Assembly: GCA_016840165.1 (NCBI GenBank)
Contig: JAEOSU010000041.1
Location: forward strand, 1-56,220
Reading direction: 5' to 3'
DNA length: 56,220 nt
DNA from: Promethearchaeota archaeon
GTDB lineage: Archaea; Asgardarchaeota; Lokiarchaeia; Sigyniarchaeales; SOKP01
Both the position numbers and the translations under genes were made by a program. The first letter of the stretch is position 1; each line of letters begins with the position of its first letter. Shown here one piece after another: positions 25,529-33,511 of the stretch. The notes below the pieces were generated by a model that was not told where the DNA came from, ran no database searches, and saw only the letters and a program-made list of their open reading frames with translations.

Positions 25529-26110
25529 TCAAAAAGTAAAAAGAAAATAAAATGGAATGGTACTAAGGTAGATAGTGTGTATTACTATACCATATTCCCC
25601 GGTTAGTCCATCTTGGAATAGTGGTAAATGCGGAGGAAAATACGTGAACAAGATAAAAAGTAGCCCAATAATAACCAATCCTACTAGCGAGACTATCGAC
25701 ACTGACTTTTTTAATCGCTTCATTGTAAGAATTTTATAGCTTACAAACTGTGCTAGGACAACTGCGAGGCCAAAACTTAGAATGTCAAGAAATAAGACCT
25801 CTTCACCTAAAATTGGTGTATATGAGTAAAAGAACACTATAATGAACACAATAATCACTAAAGAAGCCGCTAATTTAGCGAGAAAAATGTTTTTAGCTTC
25901 ATCTTTAATGAAATTATATTGAATTAAAGTAAAAAATATTAATGGCCAGTATCCTAATTTTAGATGCTCCCACACACTCTCATTTACTGCTGCTATTGCA
26001 CCAATTGGAGCCCAATATCCTGTAAGTTCGAATAGGAAATGCATAAACGAGCCGAGGAATAGTATAAAGAACATACCACCAATTTCCCAGTATAAAATTT
26101 TTTTATTCAT
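25529..26110 (-). CDS. DUF6512-like six-helix membrane protein
   Basis: This 193-residue membrane protein has about six helices. The stretch GSFMHFLFELTGYW followed by AAVNESVWEHLKLGYWP is characteristic of a conserved prokaryotic membrane family that I associate with DUF6512. Its function is unknown. The conserved His, Glu and Asn residues lie in the N-terminal third near the membrane face and might bind a metal. It is transcribed leftwards, 70 bp upstream of the ANL gene, so the two may share a transcript. Confidence 0.65.
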   Translation of the reverse strand: MNKKILYWEIGGMFFILFLGSFMHFLFELTGYWAPIGAIAAVNESVWEHLKLGYWPLIFFTLIQYNFIKDEAKNIFLAKLAASLVIIVFIIVFFYSYTPILGEEVLFLDILSFGLAVVLAQFVSYKILTMKRLKKSVSIVSLVGLVIIGLLFILFTYFPPHLPLFQDGLTGEYGIVIHTIYLSTIPFYFLFTF

Positions 26111-26307
26111 CTTAGTATCACAGATTTGATTAATTTAAAAGGGAATATGAATCGTAAAATTTAATCAAATTGGTTAGAGATTATAAATAATCTTGCCATA
26201 ACACCTTTTTAAGGTCTGCAAATTAGTCTGGTACTTTATAATTTATGAGACATAATCTTAGTAATTACTTTTAAAAGTATAAAAAAAATCAATAATTATT
26301 GCTTATT

Positions 26308-27321
26308 ATGAAAGCAGCAGTCTTTAATGGAAATGATTTAGTAATTAAAAATGTAGATACTCCAACTTTAACTCCATCCCAAGTCTTAATTCAAGTAAAA
26401 GCTGTTGGGTTATGTGGTACTGATTTAGCTATTATTGAAGGTCATCTACCAACTCCTACTCCAATTATTATTGGACATGAATTTTCAGGCATCATCGTAG
26501 AAGTGGGTGAAAGTGTAGATTCAGCATGGATTGGAAAGCGAGTTGTTTCTGAAATTAATAGCAATATTGACTTTTCGTGCTATTATTGTGAAAGGAATAT
26601 TTTTACTCAATGTATATCGAGGAAAGCTATAGGAATCGATATTGATGGAGCATTAGCAGAATATATCGCTATTGAGTCCTATTTAGTTCATGAAATCTCA
26701 GATTCTCTCTCATTAAATGACGCAACATTTGTCGAACCATTAGCTGCTGCTTACCAGACGTTCGAGATGATGCCTTTAGAAGATGATGATAAAACTATTG
26801 CTATTTTTGGTCTAGGGAAATTAGGCTTATTAATCCTCCAAATTGCAGTATTTAAAAATTTTAAAGTTATCGCTATTGACGGATCTGAAAAAAAATTAAG
26901 ATTAGCTGAAGAATTCGGAGCATCAAAACTAATTAATCGTTTAGCAGTCAATAATATTTCTCAAAAGATCAGAGAATCCACGAATGGTTTAGGTGCAGAT
27001 ATAGTCATTGACTGCAGTGGGAATCCAAATGCTCTCGTTAATGTTGTTTCATCATGTAGGACACGAGGAAAGATTCATATAAAAAGTACTCATGGATTAG
27101 GCACTCCACTAGACTTAACTGATTTAGTGGTAAGAGAGATAACTATATACACAAGTAGATGTGGACCATTTAGAAAAGCAATTGAAGGATTGGAAAAAAA
27201 CCATGTTTCTGTAAAAGAGTTAATTTCGGATATATATAAATTTGAAAAGATCAAAGATGCTTTTGCTAACTATAAAAAGGATCGAGATATAATAAAAATT
27301 ATCATCTCATTTGAAAGTTGA
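26308..27321 (+). CDS. Zinc-type medium-chain alcohol/polyol dehydrogenase
   Basis: MDR-family oxidoreductase of the sorbitol/threonine dehydrogenase type. The ATG at 26308 (MKAAVFNG) is the family-typical start; a TTG at 26299 is less likely. Catalytic zinc residues appear in GLCGTDLAIIEG and IIGHEFSG. The structural-zinc lobe shows CYYCERNIFTQC with spacing C2-x2-C3-x7-C4, while the position of the first ligand is Asp instead of Cys. The Rossmann motif is IFGLGKLGLL, with an acidic residue after the second strand (IAIDG), suggesting NAD. The substrate is unknown. It stands alone between the DUF6512 gene and trio 3. Confidence 0.88.
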   Translation: MKAAVFNGNDLVIKNVDTPTLTPSQVLIQVKAVGLCGTDLAIIEGHLPTPTPIIIGHEFSGIIVEVGESVDSAWIGKRVVSEINSNIDFSCYYCERNIFTQCISRKAIGIDIDGALAEYIAIESYLVHEISDSLSLNDATFVEPLAAAYQTFEMMPLEDDDKTIAIFGLGKLGLLILQIAVFKNFKVIAIDGSEKKLRLAEEFGASKLINRLAVNNISQKIRESTNGLGADIVIDCSGNPNALVNVVSSCRTRGKIHIKSTHGLGTPLDLTDLVVREITIYTSRCGPFRKAIEGLEKNHVSVKELISDIYKFEKIKDAFANYKKDRDIIKIIISFES

Positions 27322-27524
27322 ATCAAATACGTCTAATCTTTCCGTAATTTTCATAAGCTTGAGAATATAATCTACGTTTTAGCGGGGATCTCATCAAAAA
27401 AACAGGCTTTTTTTTATCAATATAAGTTTAAAAGATAAAAAACATAACTATTAAAATAAAATATAAACCGAAAATCAATTTGATTTAAAGAGTAATAAAA
27501 AAAATATTTGATCAATTGATATTT

Positions 27525-29393
27525 ATGACAAAACAAGATATTGCTTATGAGCAACCTTCTGTAGTGAATCCCCCTAAAGAAGTAATGAGAGAAGATATAA
27601 ACATGCAATATTCTCTTTATATAACAGTATTCCTATTGATCTATTACGGATCATGGCTCATTCCAGGAATCGCTTTTTTCACCTATGTATTAAATTTCTT
27701 TGTACCATACTTTTTAGAAGTGAGTAATTTCTTCTCCTTGTTTACTGACTTATATTCATTAATAATGTTAGTTACCTTTCCATTGGTGTTAATTGGGTGC
27801 TATTTGATACGACTTCTTTTCATTGGAATTATAACCCGAATTTTTTGGAGGATAACCGAAAAAGTTTCACCATCTAAATCGGGTATAATCCCACGTAATA
27901 TTCGTAGTAAGACAGCGAACTATTATCATTTACGTTCATTCATGATAAAATACGGAAAAAACGTATTCACCAAGGGGGCATTTCCCTGGTTATCAAATTG
28001 GTTTTTTCGATTTGTAGGTTCAGCCAAAATAGGAAAAAAAACCACGATAGAAGAATCAGTAGGTAATGATAAGTTTTATGATATCGGAAATAATTGTTAT
28101 CTCGGTGTAAATTCAACATTAGCCAGTCATTTAGTTCAAGGAATCTTTGGCAACATATCATATTTTGAAATAAAGGTGGAGGATAATGTAACAACTGCTG
28201 GGATGAACCAGCTTGGACCAGGCTGTGAACTTCATGATAACACATATCTATTACCCTTAGCTTCCACGAGTAAACACAGCATTTTAAAAGGCGGACATAA
28301 TTATTACTTCGGGATTCCTCTTCGAAAAATCTTTAAAAAGAAAATTATGGAATATTTAGGAATCACAAGAAAGGATATCGAAAGAAACGAGAATCTTGAA
28401 CAGGCAATTAAAGAGCTTGAAGCAAAGAAAAAGAAGAAAGTGAAAGAGGAGGACAAAAGTGAATTAATAGAGGAAATCGAGGAATCAGAAGAAGATGAAG
28501 ATGAGGATGAGGAAGAAATTGAGGTTAACGAAGAGCTTAAAGAAGAGGAACTTAATATTGATTTCACAACGAGCAGTGCGATTAGTAGAATAAATTTAAA
28601 GTTTTTAGCGGTATACTTACCTATATTTTGGCTAGCAGGGTTGACGATATGTATTTATTGGTATGAGTATACTAAAGAGGGTGTTGAATTATCTACTCTT
28701 TTGTTTTTACCCATTTCTATCCTTTTTATGATTTATATCTTTATTTTCGCTTGTTTACTTTTCAGCAAGTTGATCTTAATTTTAATTAATTTAATTCATA
28801 AACCAAAGGAGGGAATATTTTTAGCAGAAATCGGTGATACGGATTTTGAGTTCTGGAAGGCAAGAACAGAGATAAAAAAGATAGTTCTATGGTTATTACG
28901 CAATTCTCCTTTAACTTGGCTAGACATGCTCGCTTTTAAAGCGTTAGGATTAAAAATGGATTCAGGAAGTCACCTCAATGATGCTTGGTGTGATGCTGAA
29001 TTCGTAGATATAGGTCGTAAGGTTTTAATAGGGCAAGGAGCAACTGTGATGTCGTCGATGGTAATTGGGAAATATTTAATTATAAAGAAGGTTATTTTTG
29101 ACGACTATTCGATGGTAGGTGGCCACACAACCATAGCCCCAGGTACGATAATCGGGCATGATAGCGTAATTGGCGCTGTAAGTTCAACATCCTATTGTCA
29201 AGTGTTAAAAGACAAATGGATATACTTTGGATTTCCTGCCATACCTCTAAAAGAAAATAAGTATGCGGAGGAAAGAAGGGATCTTATTATTAAACGAGAT
29301 GTAGATGACGAAAAGAAGTTTGAAATGGACCACGATGTTAATGTTGATGAAGACAAGAAGGATCTAATAAAACTTAAGGAGGATGAGGAGTAA
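27525..29393 (+). CDS. Trio 3, class A-class B fusion: double membrane beta-helix protein
   Basis: Here the class A and B proteins are one polypeptide of 622 residues from ATG 27525. The A half holds two membrane segments, SPSKSGIIPRNIRSKT, NYYHLRSFMIKY and ASHLVQGIFGNISY. A very acidic linker of about 60 residues (EESEEDEDEDEEE) leads to the B half: IDFTTSSAISRINLKF, two membrane segments, HKPKEGIFLAE, SGSHLNDAWCD and IGRKVLIGQGATVMSSM, ending in VNVDEDKKDLI. The fusion joins genes that overlap or abut in trios 1 and 2. This is strong evidence that A and B work as one complex in 1:1 ratio. Confidence 0.8.
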   Translation: MTKQDIAYEQPSVVNPPKEVMREDINMQYSLYITVFLLIYYGSWLIPGIAFFTYVLNFFVPYFLEVSNFFSLFTDLYSLIMLVTFPLVLIGCYLIRLLFIGIITRIFWRITEKVSPSKSGIIPRNIRSKTANYYHLRSFMIKYGKNVFTKGAFPWLSNWFFRFVGSAKIGKKTTIEESVGNDKFYDIGNNCYLGVNSTLASHLVQGIFGNISYFEIKVEDNVTTAGMNQLGPGCELHDNTYLLPLASTSKHSILKGGHNYYFGIPLRKIFKKKIMEYLGITRKDIERNENLEQAIKELEAKKKKKVKEEDKSELIEEIEESEEDEDEDEEEIEVNEELKEEELNIDFTTSSAISRINLKFLAVYLPIFWLAGLTICIYWYEYTKEGVELSTLLFLPISILFMIYIFIFACLLFSKLILILINLIHKPKEGIFLAEIGDTDFEFWKARTEIKKIVLWLLRNSPLTWLDMLAFKALGLKMDSGSHLNDAWCDAEFVDIGRKVLIGQGATVMSSMVIGKYLIIKKVIFDDYSMVGGHTTIAPGTIIGHDSVIGAVSSTSYCQVLKDKWIYFGFPAIPLKENKYAEERRDLIIKRDVDDEKKFEMDHDVNVDEDKKDLIKLKEDEE

Positions 29394-29394
29394 T

Positions 29395-30345
29395 TTGTCT
29401 GTTCCAAATACTATGAAAATAGGGCCATTTGTTCCAAGTATACTTGCGAAGCGCCGTTATTTGATTTTTTATTTCTATATAGTGTGGGCAAGTATTATCC
29501 CTCTGATACTTGAATTTTGGGTATACTGGCGCTTACTATGGAATTTTGATAGACCGATTCACTTTTACACCTTTCTTCCATTATTATTTTTTGGATTATA
29601 TGTAAGTTTAGTTTTCTCAGCCATCTTTTTTGCCAAAATAGCGTTAGTTGTTGTAAACTGGATACATAGACCAAGAGAAGGGGTTTTCTTAAGGCATCCA
29701 GCCGATAAAGATTTTCGTTATTGGAGCTTAAGAAATACTATAAAGAGATGGCCTATTTGGGTTGCCCATAAATTTCCCTTTCCATTTTTAGATAATGTTT
29801 GCTTTAAAGTTTTTGGAACAAGAACAAAGCTTGGAAACTCACTCTTTGAGGGTTGGGTGGATACAGAATTCATTGAATTTGGAAAGGATGTCGTGGTTGG
29901 TCAAGGTGCTATAGTTCAATCTTCGGTAATCATCGGAAATCTTATTATCATTAAAAAAATCGTAATTGAAGATGAGGTAAGGATAGGTTCTCATGCAATC
30001 ATCTCCCCTGGCACTCATATTGGAAAAAGAGCAGTTGTCGCATCAAATACAGTAACCATCGTCGATCAAGAGCTAGAAGAAGGTTATATTTATATAGGAA
30101 TTCCTGCGAAAAAGTACAAGAAAAATTGGTTTTTCGAAGATGGACTGCAGGATAAGCTAGGTCAAGTAAAAGATATAGAAGAGTTGATTGAAAAGTATGA
30201 AAAGATCTATATAAGACGGTATGATAGCCAACCAGGGTACAAAGAGCGTAGAGAACGTAAAAAAGAAAAGAAGGAAGTGGAGAAACAGCGTTTTGATGCT
30301 GCAGAAAAGGAATGGGAAGAAGTAGACGATGGATTTAACATATAA
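29395..30345 (+). CDS. Trio 3, class C: membrane-anchored left-handed beta-helix protein
   Basis: This class C protein of 316 residues starts at TTG 29395 (SVPNTMKIGPF), one base after the A-B fusion stop, with GGATGAGGAG as ribosome site. An ATG at 29383 would add four residues not found in C1 or C2. Two membrane segments (about 20-45 and 52-85), RYWSLRNTIKRWPIW, LGNSLFEGWVD, FGKDVVVGQGAIVQSS and RIGSHAIISPGTHIG follow the class pattern. It carries a long Lys/Glu tail like C2. It is the last gene of trio 3. Confidence 0.78.
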   Translation: MSVPNTMKIGPFVPSILAKRRYLIFYFYIVWASIIPLILEFWVYWRLLWNFDRPIHFYTFLPLLFFGLYVSLVFSAIFFAKIALVVVNWIHRPREGVFLRHPADKDFRYWSLRNTIKRWPIWVAHKFPFPFLDNVCFKVFGTRTKLGNSLFEGWVDTEFIEFGKDVVVGQGAIVQSSVIIGNLIIIKKIVIEDEVRIGSHAIISPGTHIGKRAVVASNTVTIVDQELEEGYIYIGIPAKKYKKNWFFEDGLQDKLGQVKDIEELIEKYEKIYIRRYDSQPGYKERRERKKEKKEVEKQRFDAAEKEWEEVDDGFNI

Positions 30346-30977
30346 AATATTCTTCAATAGTGATTTATATTAGAATTTCCTAATAAAAATGAATTGAAAA
30401 TCCACTATGAAGTCTGTGGAATAGAACATTCATTCCTTAATTATCCTATAAACTATATTTTGATTCTAAATGAAATAATTTATTATGAAAATTTAAATAA
30501 ACAATTAACTTAATAAAATGATTGTAGAATTAAGTAATTGATTTGATGATAGCGAAAAAGAGTACTGGCGCAATTTTATTTTTTTAACCTTCTTGTTTTT
30601 TAATTTTTATTAAATCTATTCCTTGAGTGGCAATTTATCATTGCTGTTCACTCAACAATGATGCTAAAATGTAATTTTTAGATATACCTTCGAAAGAAAC
30701 TACAAAGTTCGAATATTTTTATCTCATAGGAGGAGAATTATAGACCAAAATAAGTTGATTAAACTACTAATATAGTATATTTAATGAGAATAAGTACTTG
30801 ATCTTCTTTATTGTCAAAAAAATAGACATTATTTGACATTATAAATAACATAAATTGATATTTAGATTGAGGTTCTAAACTTTATACAAAATTCGAATAT
30901 TGATATTTTTGTAAGTATTTATTCTATGATAAAAAAGAAAAAAAGAATATAAATGACTTAAGGAAAAGATTGGTAAA
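30346..30977. other. 632-bp region without a clear gene, with two inverted repeats
   Basis: This AT-rich stretch lies between class C3 and alaX, which converge. A hairpin of TTGAGTGGCAA against TTGC...CACTCAA spans 30623-30655 (11 bp with a 4-nt bulge). Another inverted repeat, TGTCAAA...TTTGACA, spans 30812-30838. A strong Shine-Dalgarno-like AGGAGGAG near 30730 is not followed by any useful frame, so a decayed gene or a small RNA is possible. Only frames of about 30 codons are seen. Confidence 0.35.
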
Positions 30978-31685
30978 CTATTTGAGAATAAAATAAATTC
31001 TCCGATTATCTTTTCCTTTATTTACGGTTTTAATTATTTCAATTTGACCAATTTCATTAAGATGATTTATATGAGTCCCACCATCTACTTGTTCATCGAT
31101 ATCTCCTATTTTGACGATTCGATATTCTTTAATATTTTCCGGTAATCCCACTGCTAGTCGCGCAAGTTCGGGTTTATCCATAACTTCTTCTCTTGACATA
31201 TAATCAATTGTAATTGGTAAATCTCGTTTTATAATATCATTTGCTTCTACAACAAAATCACGTAATTTTTCAGGAGCGTAATCCTTCATTGAGAAATCTA
31301 TTCTTGTTTTTTCTAACTCGATTTGATTTCCTGTTATTTTGGCATTAGCCCTTCGATAAAGAATGTTGGATATCAAATGAGCCGCAGTATGATAGCGCAT
31401 AAAGGTATAGCGTCGTTCCCAATTAAGTTTGCAGTGGACTTTATCTCCTACCTTTAAGCCCGGTTTATCGACTTCATGGCTTATTTGTCCAGAAAATTTC
31501 CCAACATACACAACATTATAGGTATTTCCATTACTGGATATTATTCCTTCGTCAAATGGTTGTCCTCCACCTTTTGGATAAAAAGCAGTATTATCAAGGA
31601 TAATATATTTATCATCTTTTACATCCGTTACGTTTGCATCCCATTCTTTTAAATAGGAGTCATCCATGTATAAAGCTTTGGTCAT
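30978..31685 (-). CDS. alaX: AlaX-type alanyl-tRNA editing hydrolase
   Basis: AlaX removes Ser or Gly mischarged on tRNA-Ala; it is a free-standing relative of the AlaRS editing domain. The 235-residue protein starts with the AlaRS-like barrel (FYPKGGGQPFDEG), followed by the HxxxH zinc motif (RYHTAAHLIS). The second ligand loop reads VDGGTHINHLNEIG, with Asp where many members have Cys, a variant common in the short archaeal/bacterial forms. Length suggests the medium AlaX-M class. It is transcribed leftwards, downstream of the two mini zinc-ribbon genes. Confidence 0.9.
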   Translation of the reverse strand: MTKALYMDDSYLKEWDANVTDVKDDKYIILDNTAFYPKGGGQPFDEGIISSNGNTYNVVYVGKFSGQISHEVDKPGLKVGDKVHCKLNWERRYTFMRYHTAAHLISNILYRRANAKITGNQIELEKTRIDFSMKDYAPEKLRDFVVEANDIIKRDLPITIDYMSREEVMDKPELARLAVGLPENIKEYRIVKIGDIDEQVDGGTHINHLNEIGQIEIIKTVNKGKDNRRIYFILK

Positions 31686-31740
31686 AAATCAAATAAAGAG
31701 GGGTGTCTTAAATTCTTAATCTTCAATAGTTTTCATTCTA

Positions 31741-31896
31741 TTATTTATGTTCATATAACTCACTATCGGGTTTAGAACCACAAAAAGCCTCAATCATAAA
31801 GAATTTCTTAATTTTACCGCAATTTTCGCAATAATATTCTCCCGGATCCTTCTTTTCAATTGAATAACCACATTCCTTACAAACTACTGTTTTCAT
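31741..31896 (-). CDS. 51-residue mini zinc-ribbon protein
   Basis: A short gene reads MKTVVCKECGYSIEKK, then YYCENCGKIKKFFMIEAFCG and a hydrophilic tail ending LYEHK. Two CxxC knuckles (Cys6/Cys9 and Cys23/Cys26) form a complete small zinc ribbon (rubredoxin/ribosomal-type). It is paralogous to the 39-residue frame at 32114, with the same VCxxC...GxYYCxxCxKxxxFF layout, which supports both as real genes. It lies 55 bp upstream of alaX on the same strand. The function is unknown. Confidence 0.65.
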   Translation of the reverse strand: MKTVVCKECGYSIEKKDPGEYYCENCGKIKKFFMIEAFCGSKPDSELYEHK

Positions 31897-32113
31897 AAAC
31901 TAATATGATTGAATAAGGTTATAAAAGCTTCAGTCTTTAATTTAAAGCAAGAAATAACGAATTGCATAAATCTTATAATTGATTTATCAAATGTAGATTT
32001 AATTCAGAAATCAAGTCCAAAAGTTCCCCTTGCAGGGTTGTCAGCTTACATCTCCTTTTTTCATGGAAGCTTCATTCAGTAATTTTGAATTGATTTGATT
32101 CTATTTGCGTTTA

Positions 32114-32233
32114 TCATTTAAATCGAAAAGGGAAGAAGTAGCTAACTTTACTACATGTTTTACAATAATAATATCCTTCCCTATTTCCATCGATGATATT
32201 TCTGCAATTAATACATACAATCATATTATTCAT
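32114..32233 (-). CDS. 39-residue mini zinc-ribbon protein, paralogue of 31741 gene
   Basis: This tiny frame reads MNNMIVCINCRNIIDGN, then REGYYYCKTCSKVSYFFPFRFK. It has CxxC at Cys7/Cys10 and Cys24/Cys27 with the same spacing as its neighbour (13 residues between knuckles). The first ATG is at 32233; a second at 32224 is possible. Similarity to the 31741 gene is local but covers the full ribbon. This makes chance unlikely, although expression is unproven. Function unknown. Confidence 0.5.
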   Translation of the reverse strand: MNNMIVCINCRNIIDGNREGYYYCKTCSKVSYFFPFRFK

Positions 32234-32400
32234 TTAGATAAACTATGGACTCATATTAAAGTTTAAACTTATAGAAAATAATTGGCTAATTACGATTTAA
32301 AAATCAAATCATTGATTAAAATAAAGATAAATTATTTATGCTAAAGAATAAATATTATTCAGAGAGATTTTTTTTACAAAGGTTAATCCTTGTAAGTTAG

Positions 32401-33444
32401 GTGAATTTCTTGAAATTTGTGGAAGTACGTGGCGAGAAGTTCGAGATCAAAAATAACTTTTTAGATTTGGGCTTATTGGAGATAGAGGAGATATCTGATA
32501 TTGTAAATTTGGATAAGATAAATGTGAAACATCTTGAATTAAGTTCAAATGATATAACTGAGATAAAAGGGTTAGAGCAATGTAAAGGCTTAGAGATTTT
32601 AAATCTAAGTAATAATAGTATAAAAGAAATTTCAGGCTTAGACGAATTAAAGAATATAGAGATTTTACATTTAGCATCGAACCAAATAACTCAGATTGCT
32701 GGGTTGGACAACTTATCAAATTTGAAAGAAATTTACTTACGAGGGAACCAAATAGAAAAGCTGGAAGGATTTGAAAATCTAGGTGCTCTTAAGAAATTAG
32801 ATCTTTCATGGAACCTTATACAAAAGATTGAAGGATTAGATTCATTAGAAAATTTGGAAGTGTTATGGATAGCGGGAAATCAATTAAATAAGATAACCGG
32901 TCTTGACAATTTGAGAAACCTTATAGTATTAAATATCGCGGGAAACAATATTGCAGAAATTAATGGACTTGAACAATTAGAAAAACTTAAGGAGTTATAT
33001 CTCAATGATAATAAGATAAGTAAAATCGAAAATCTAAAAACTCTCACGAACCTCGAAACATTATGGATAACTTCAAATCAAGTTAAAGAAATTGAAGAAT
33101 TGGAAAATTTAGCAAAATTAAACGTATTAAATCTTAAAAATAATCAAATTGATGATATTAAAGGATTATATCGATTGATTAATCTTAAAAAATTATTCCT
33201 TTCTGAAAATAAGATTGAAATTATTAAAGGTCTTGAAACACTCCATGATTTAGAAACTTTAGATTTAAGTGAAAACAATATTTCAAAAATAACTGGATTG
33301 GAATCACTTCTGAACTTGAAGGATTTATGGCTTATTGGAAATAATTTCGATCAAGATCTTCTTGAAACACTTGGAGGATTAGACTCTAGTGGCTGTGCTT
33401 TAGATGCGTTGAAGTTTGTTCAATATTGTTTAGTTAATCTGTAA
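32401..33444 (+). CDS. SDS22-type leucine-rich repeat protein
   Basis: The 347-residue protein is built of about 13 tandem 22-residue leucine-rich repeats of the form LxxLxxLxLxxNxIxxIxGL, from about residue 25 to 320. A short N-terminal cap and a C-terminal cap follow (DSSGCALDALKFVQ). There is no signal peptide or membrane helix, so it is cytoplasmic. The repeat type is that of SDS22-like proteins, protein-interaction scaffolds common in eukaryotes and abundant in Asgard genomes. The start is GTG at 32401; a small dyad (TACAAAGG/CCTTGTA) lies just upstream. Confidence 0.88.
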   Translation: MNFLKFVEVRGEKFEIKNNFLDLGLLEIEEISDIVNLDKINVKHLELSSNDITEIKGLEQCKGLEILNLSNNSIKEISGLDELKNIEILHLASNQITQIAGLDNLSNLKEIYLRGNQIEKLEGFENLGALKKLDLSWNLIQKIEGLDSLENLEVLWIAGNQLNKITGLDNLRNLIVLNIAGNNIAEINGLEQLEKLKELYLNDNKISKIENLKTLTNLETLWITSNQVKEIEELENLAKLNVLNLKNNQIDDIKGLYRLINLKKLFLSENKIEIIKGLETLHDLETLDLSENNISKITGLESLLNLKDLWLIGNNFDQDLLETLGGLDSSGCALDALKFVQYCLVNL

Positions 33445-33511
33445 GGTATTATTTAAATGCAATAAAATTTTCTCTTACATGGTTTTTTATAATAATTATA
33501 GGTGAGTCTAA

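Noticed and set aside
27417..27608. 63-codon minus-strand frame upstream of trio 3
   Set aside because: Low-complexity Tyr/Phe-rich translation overlapping the start of the A-B fusion; a shadow of AT-rich DNA.
28304..28567. Ser-rich minus-strand frame
   Set aside because: It is the antisense of the Glu/Asp-rich linker of the fusion protein; the Ser run is a mirror effect.
30830..30900. 30-codon minus-strand frame in the gap beside alaX
   Set aside because: Too short, hydrophobic, without ribosome site or relatives in the window.
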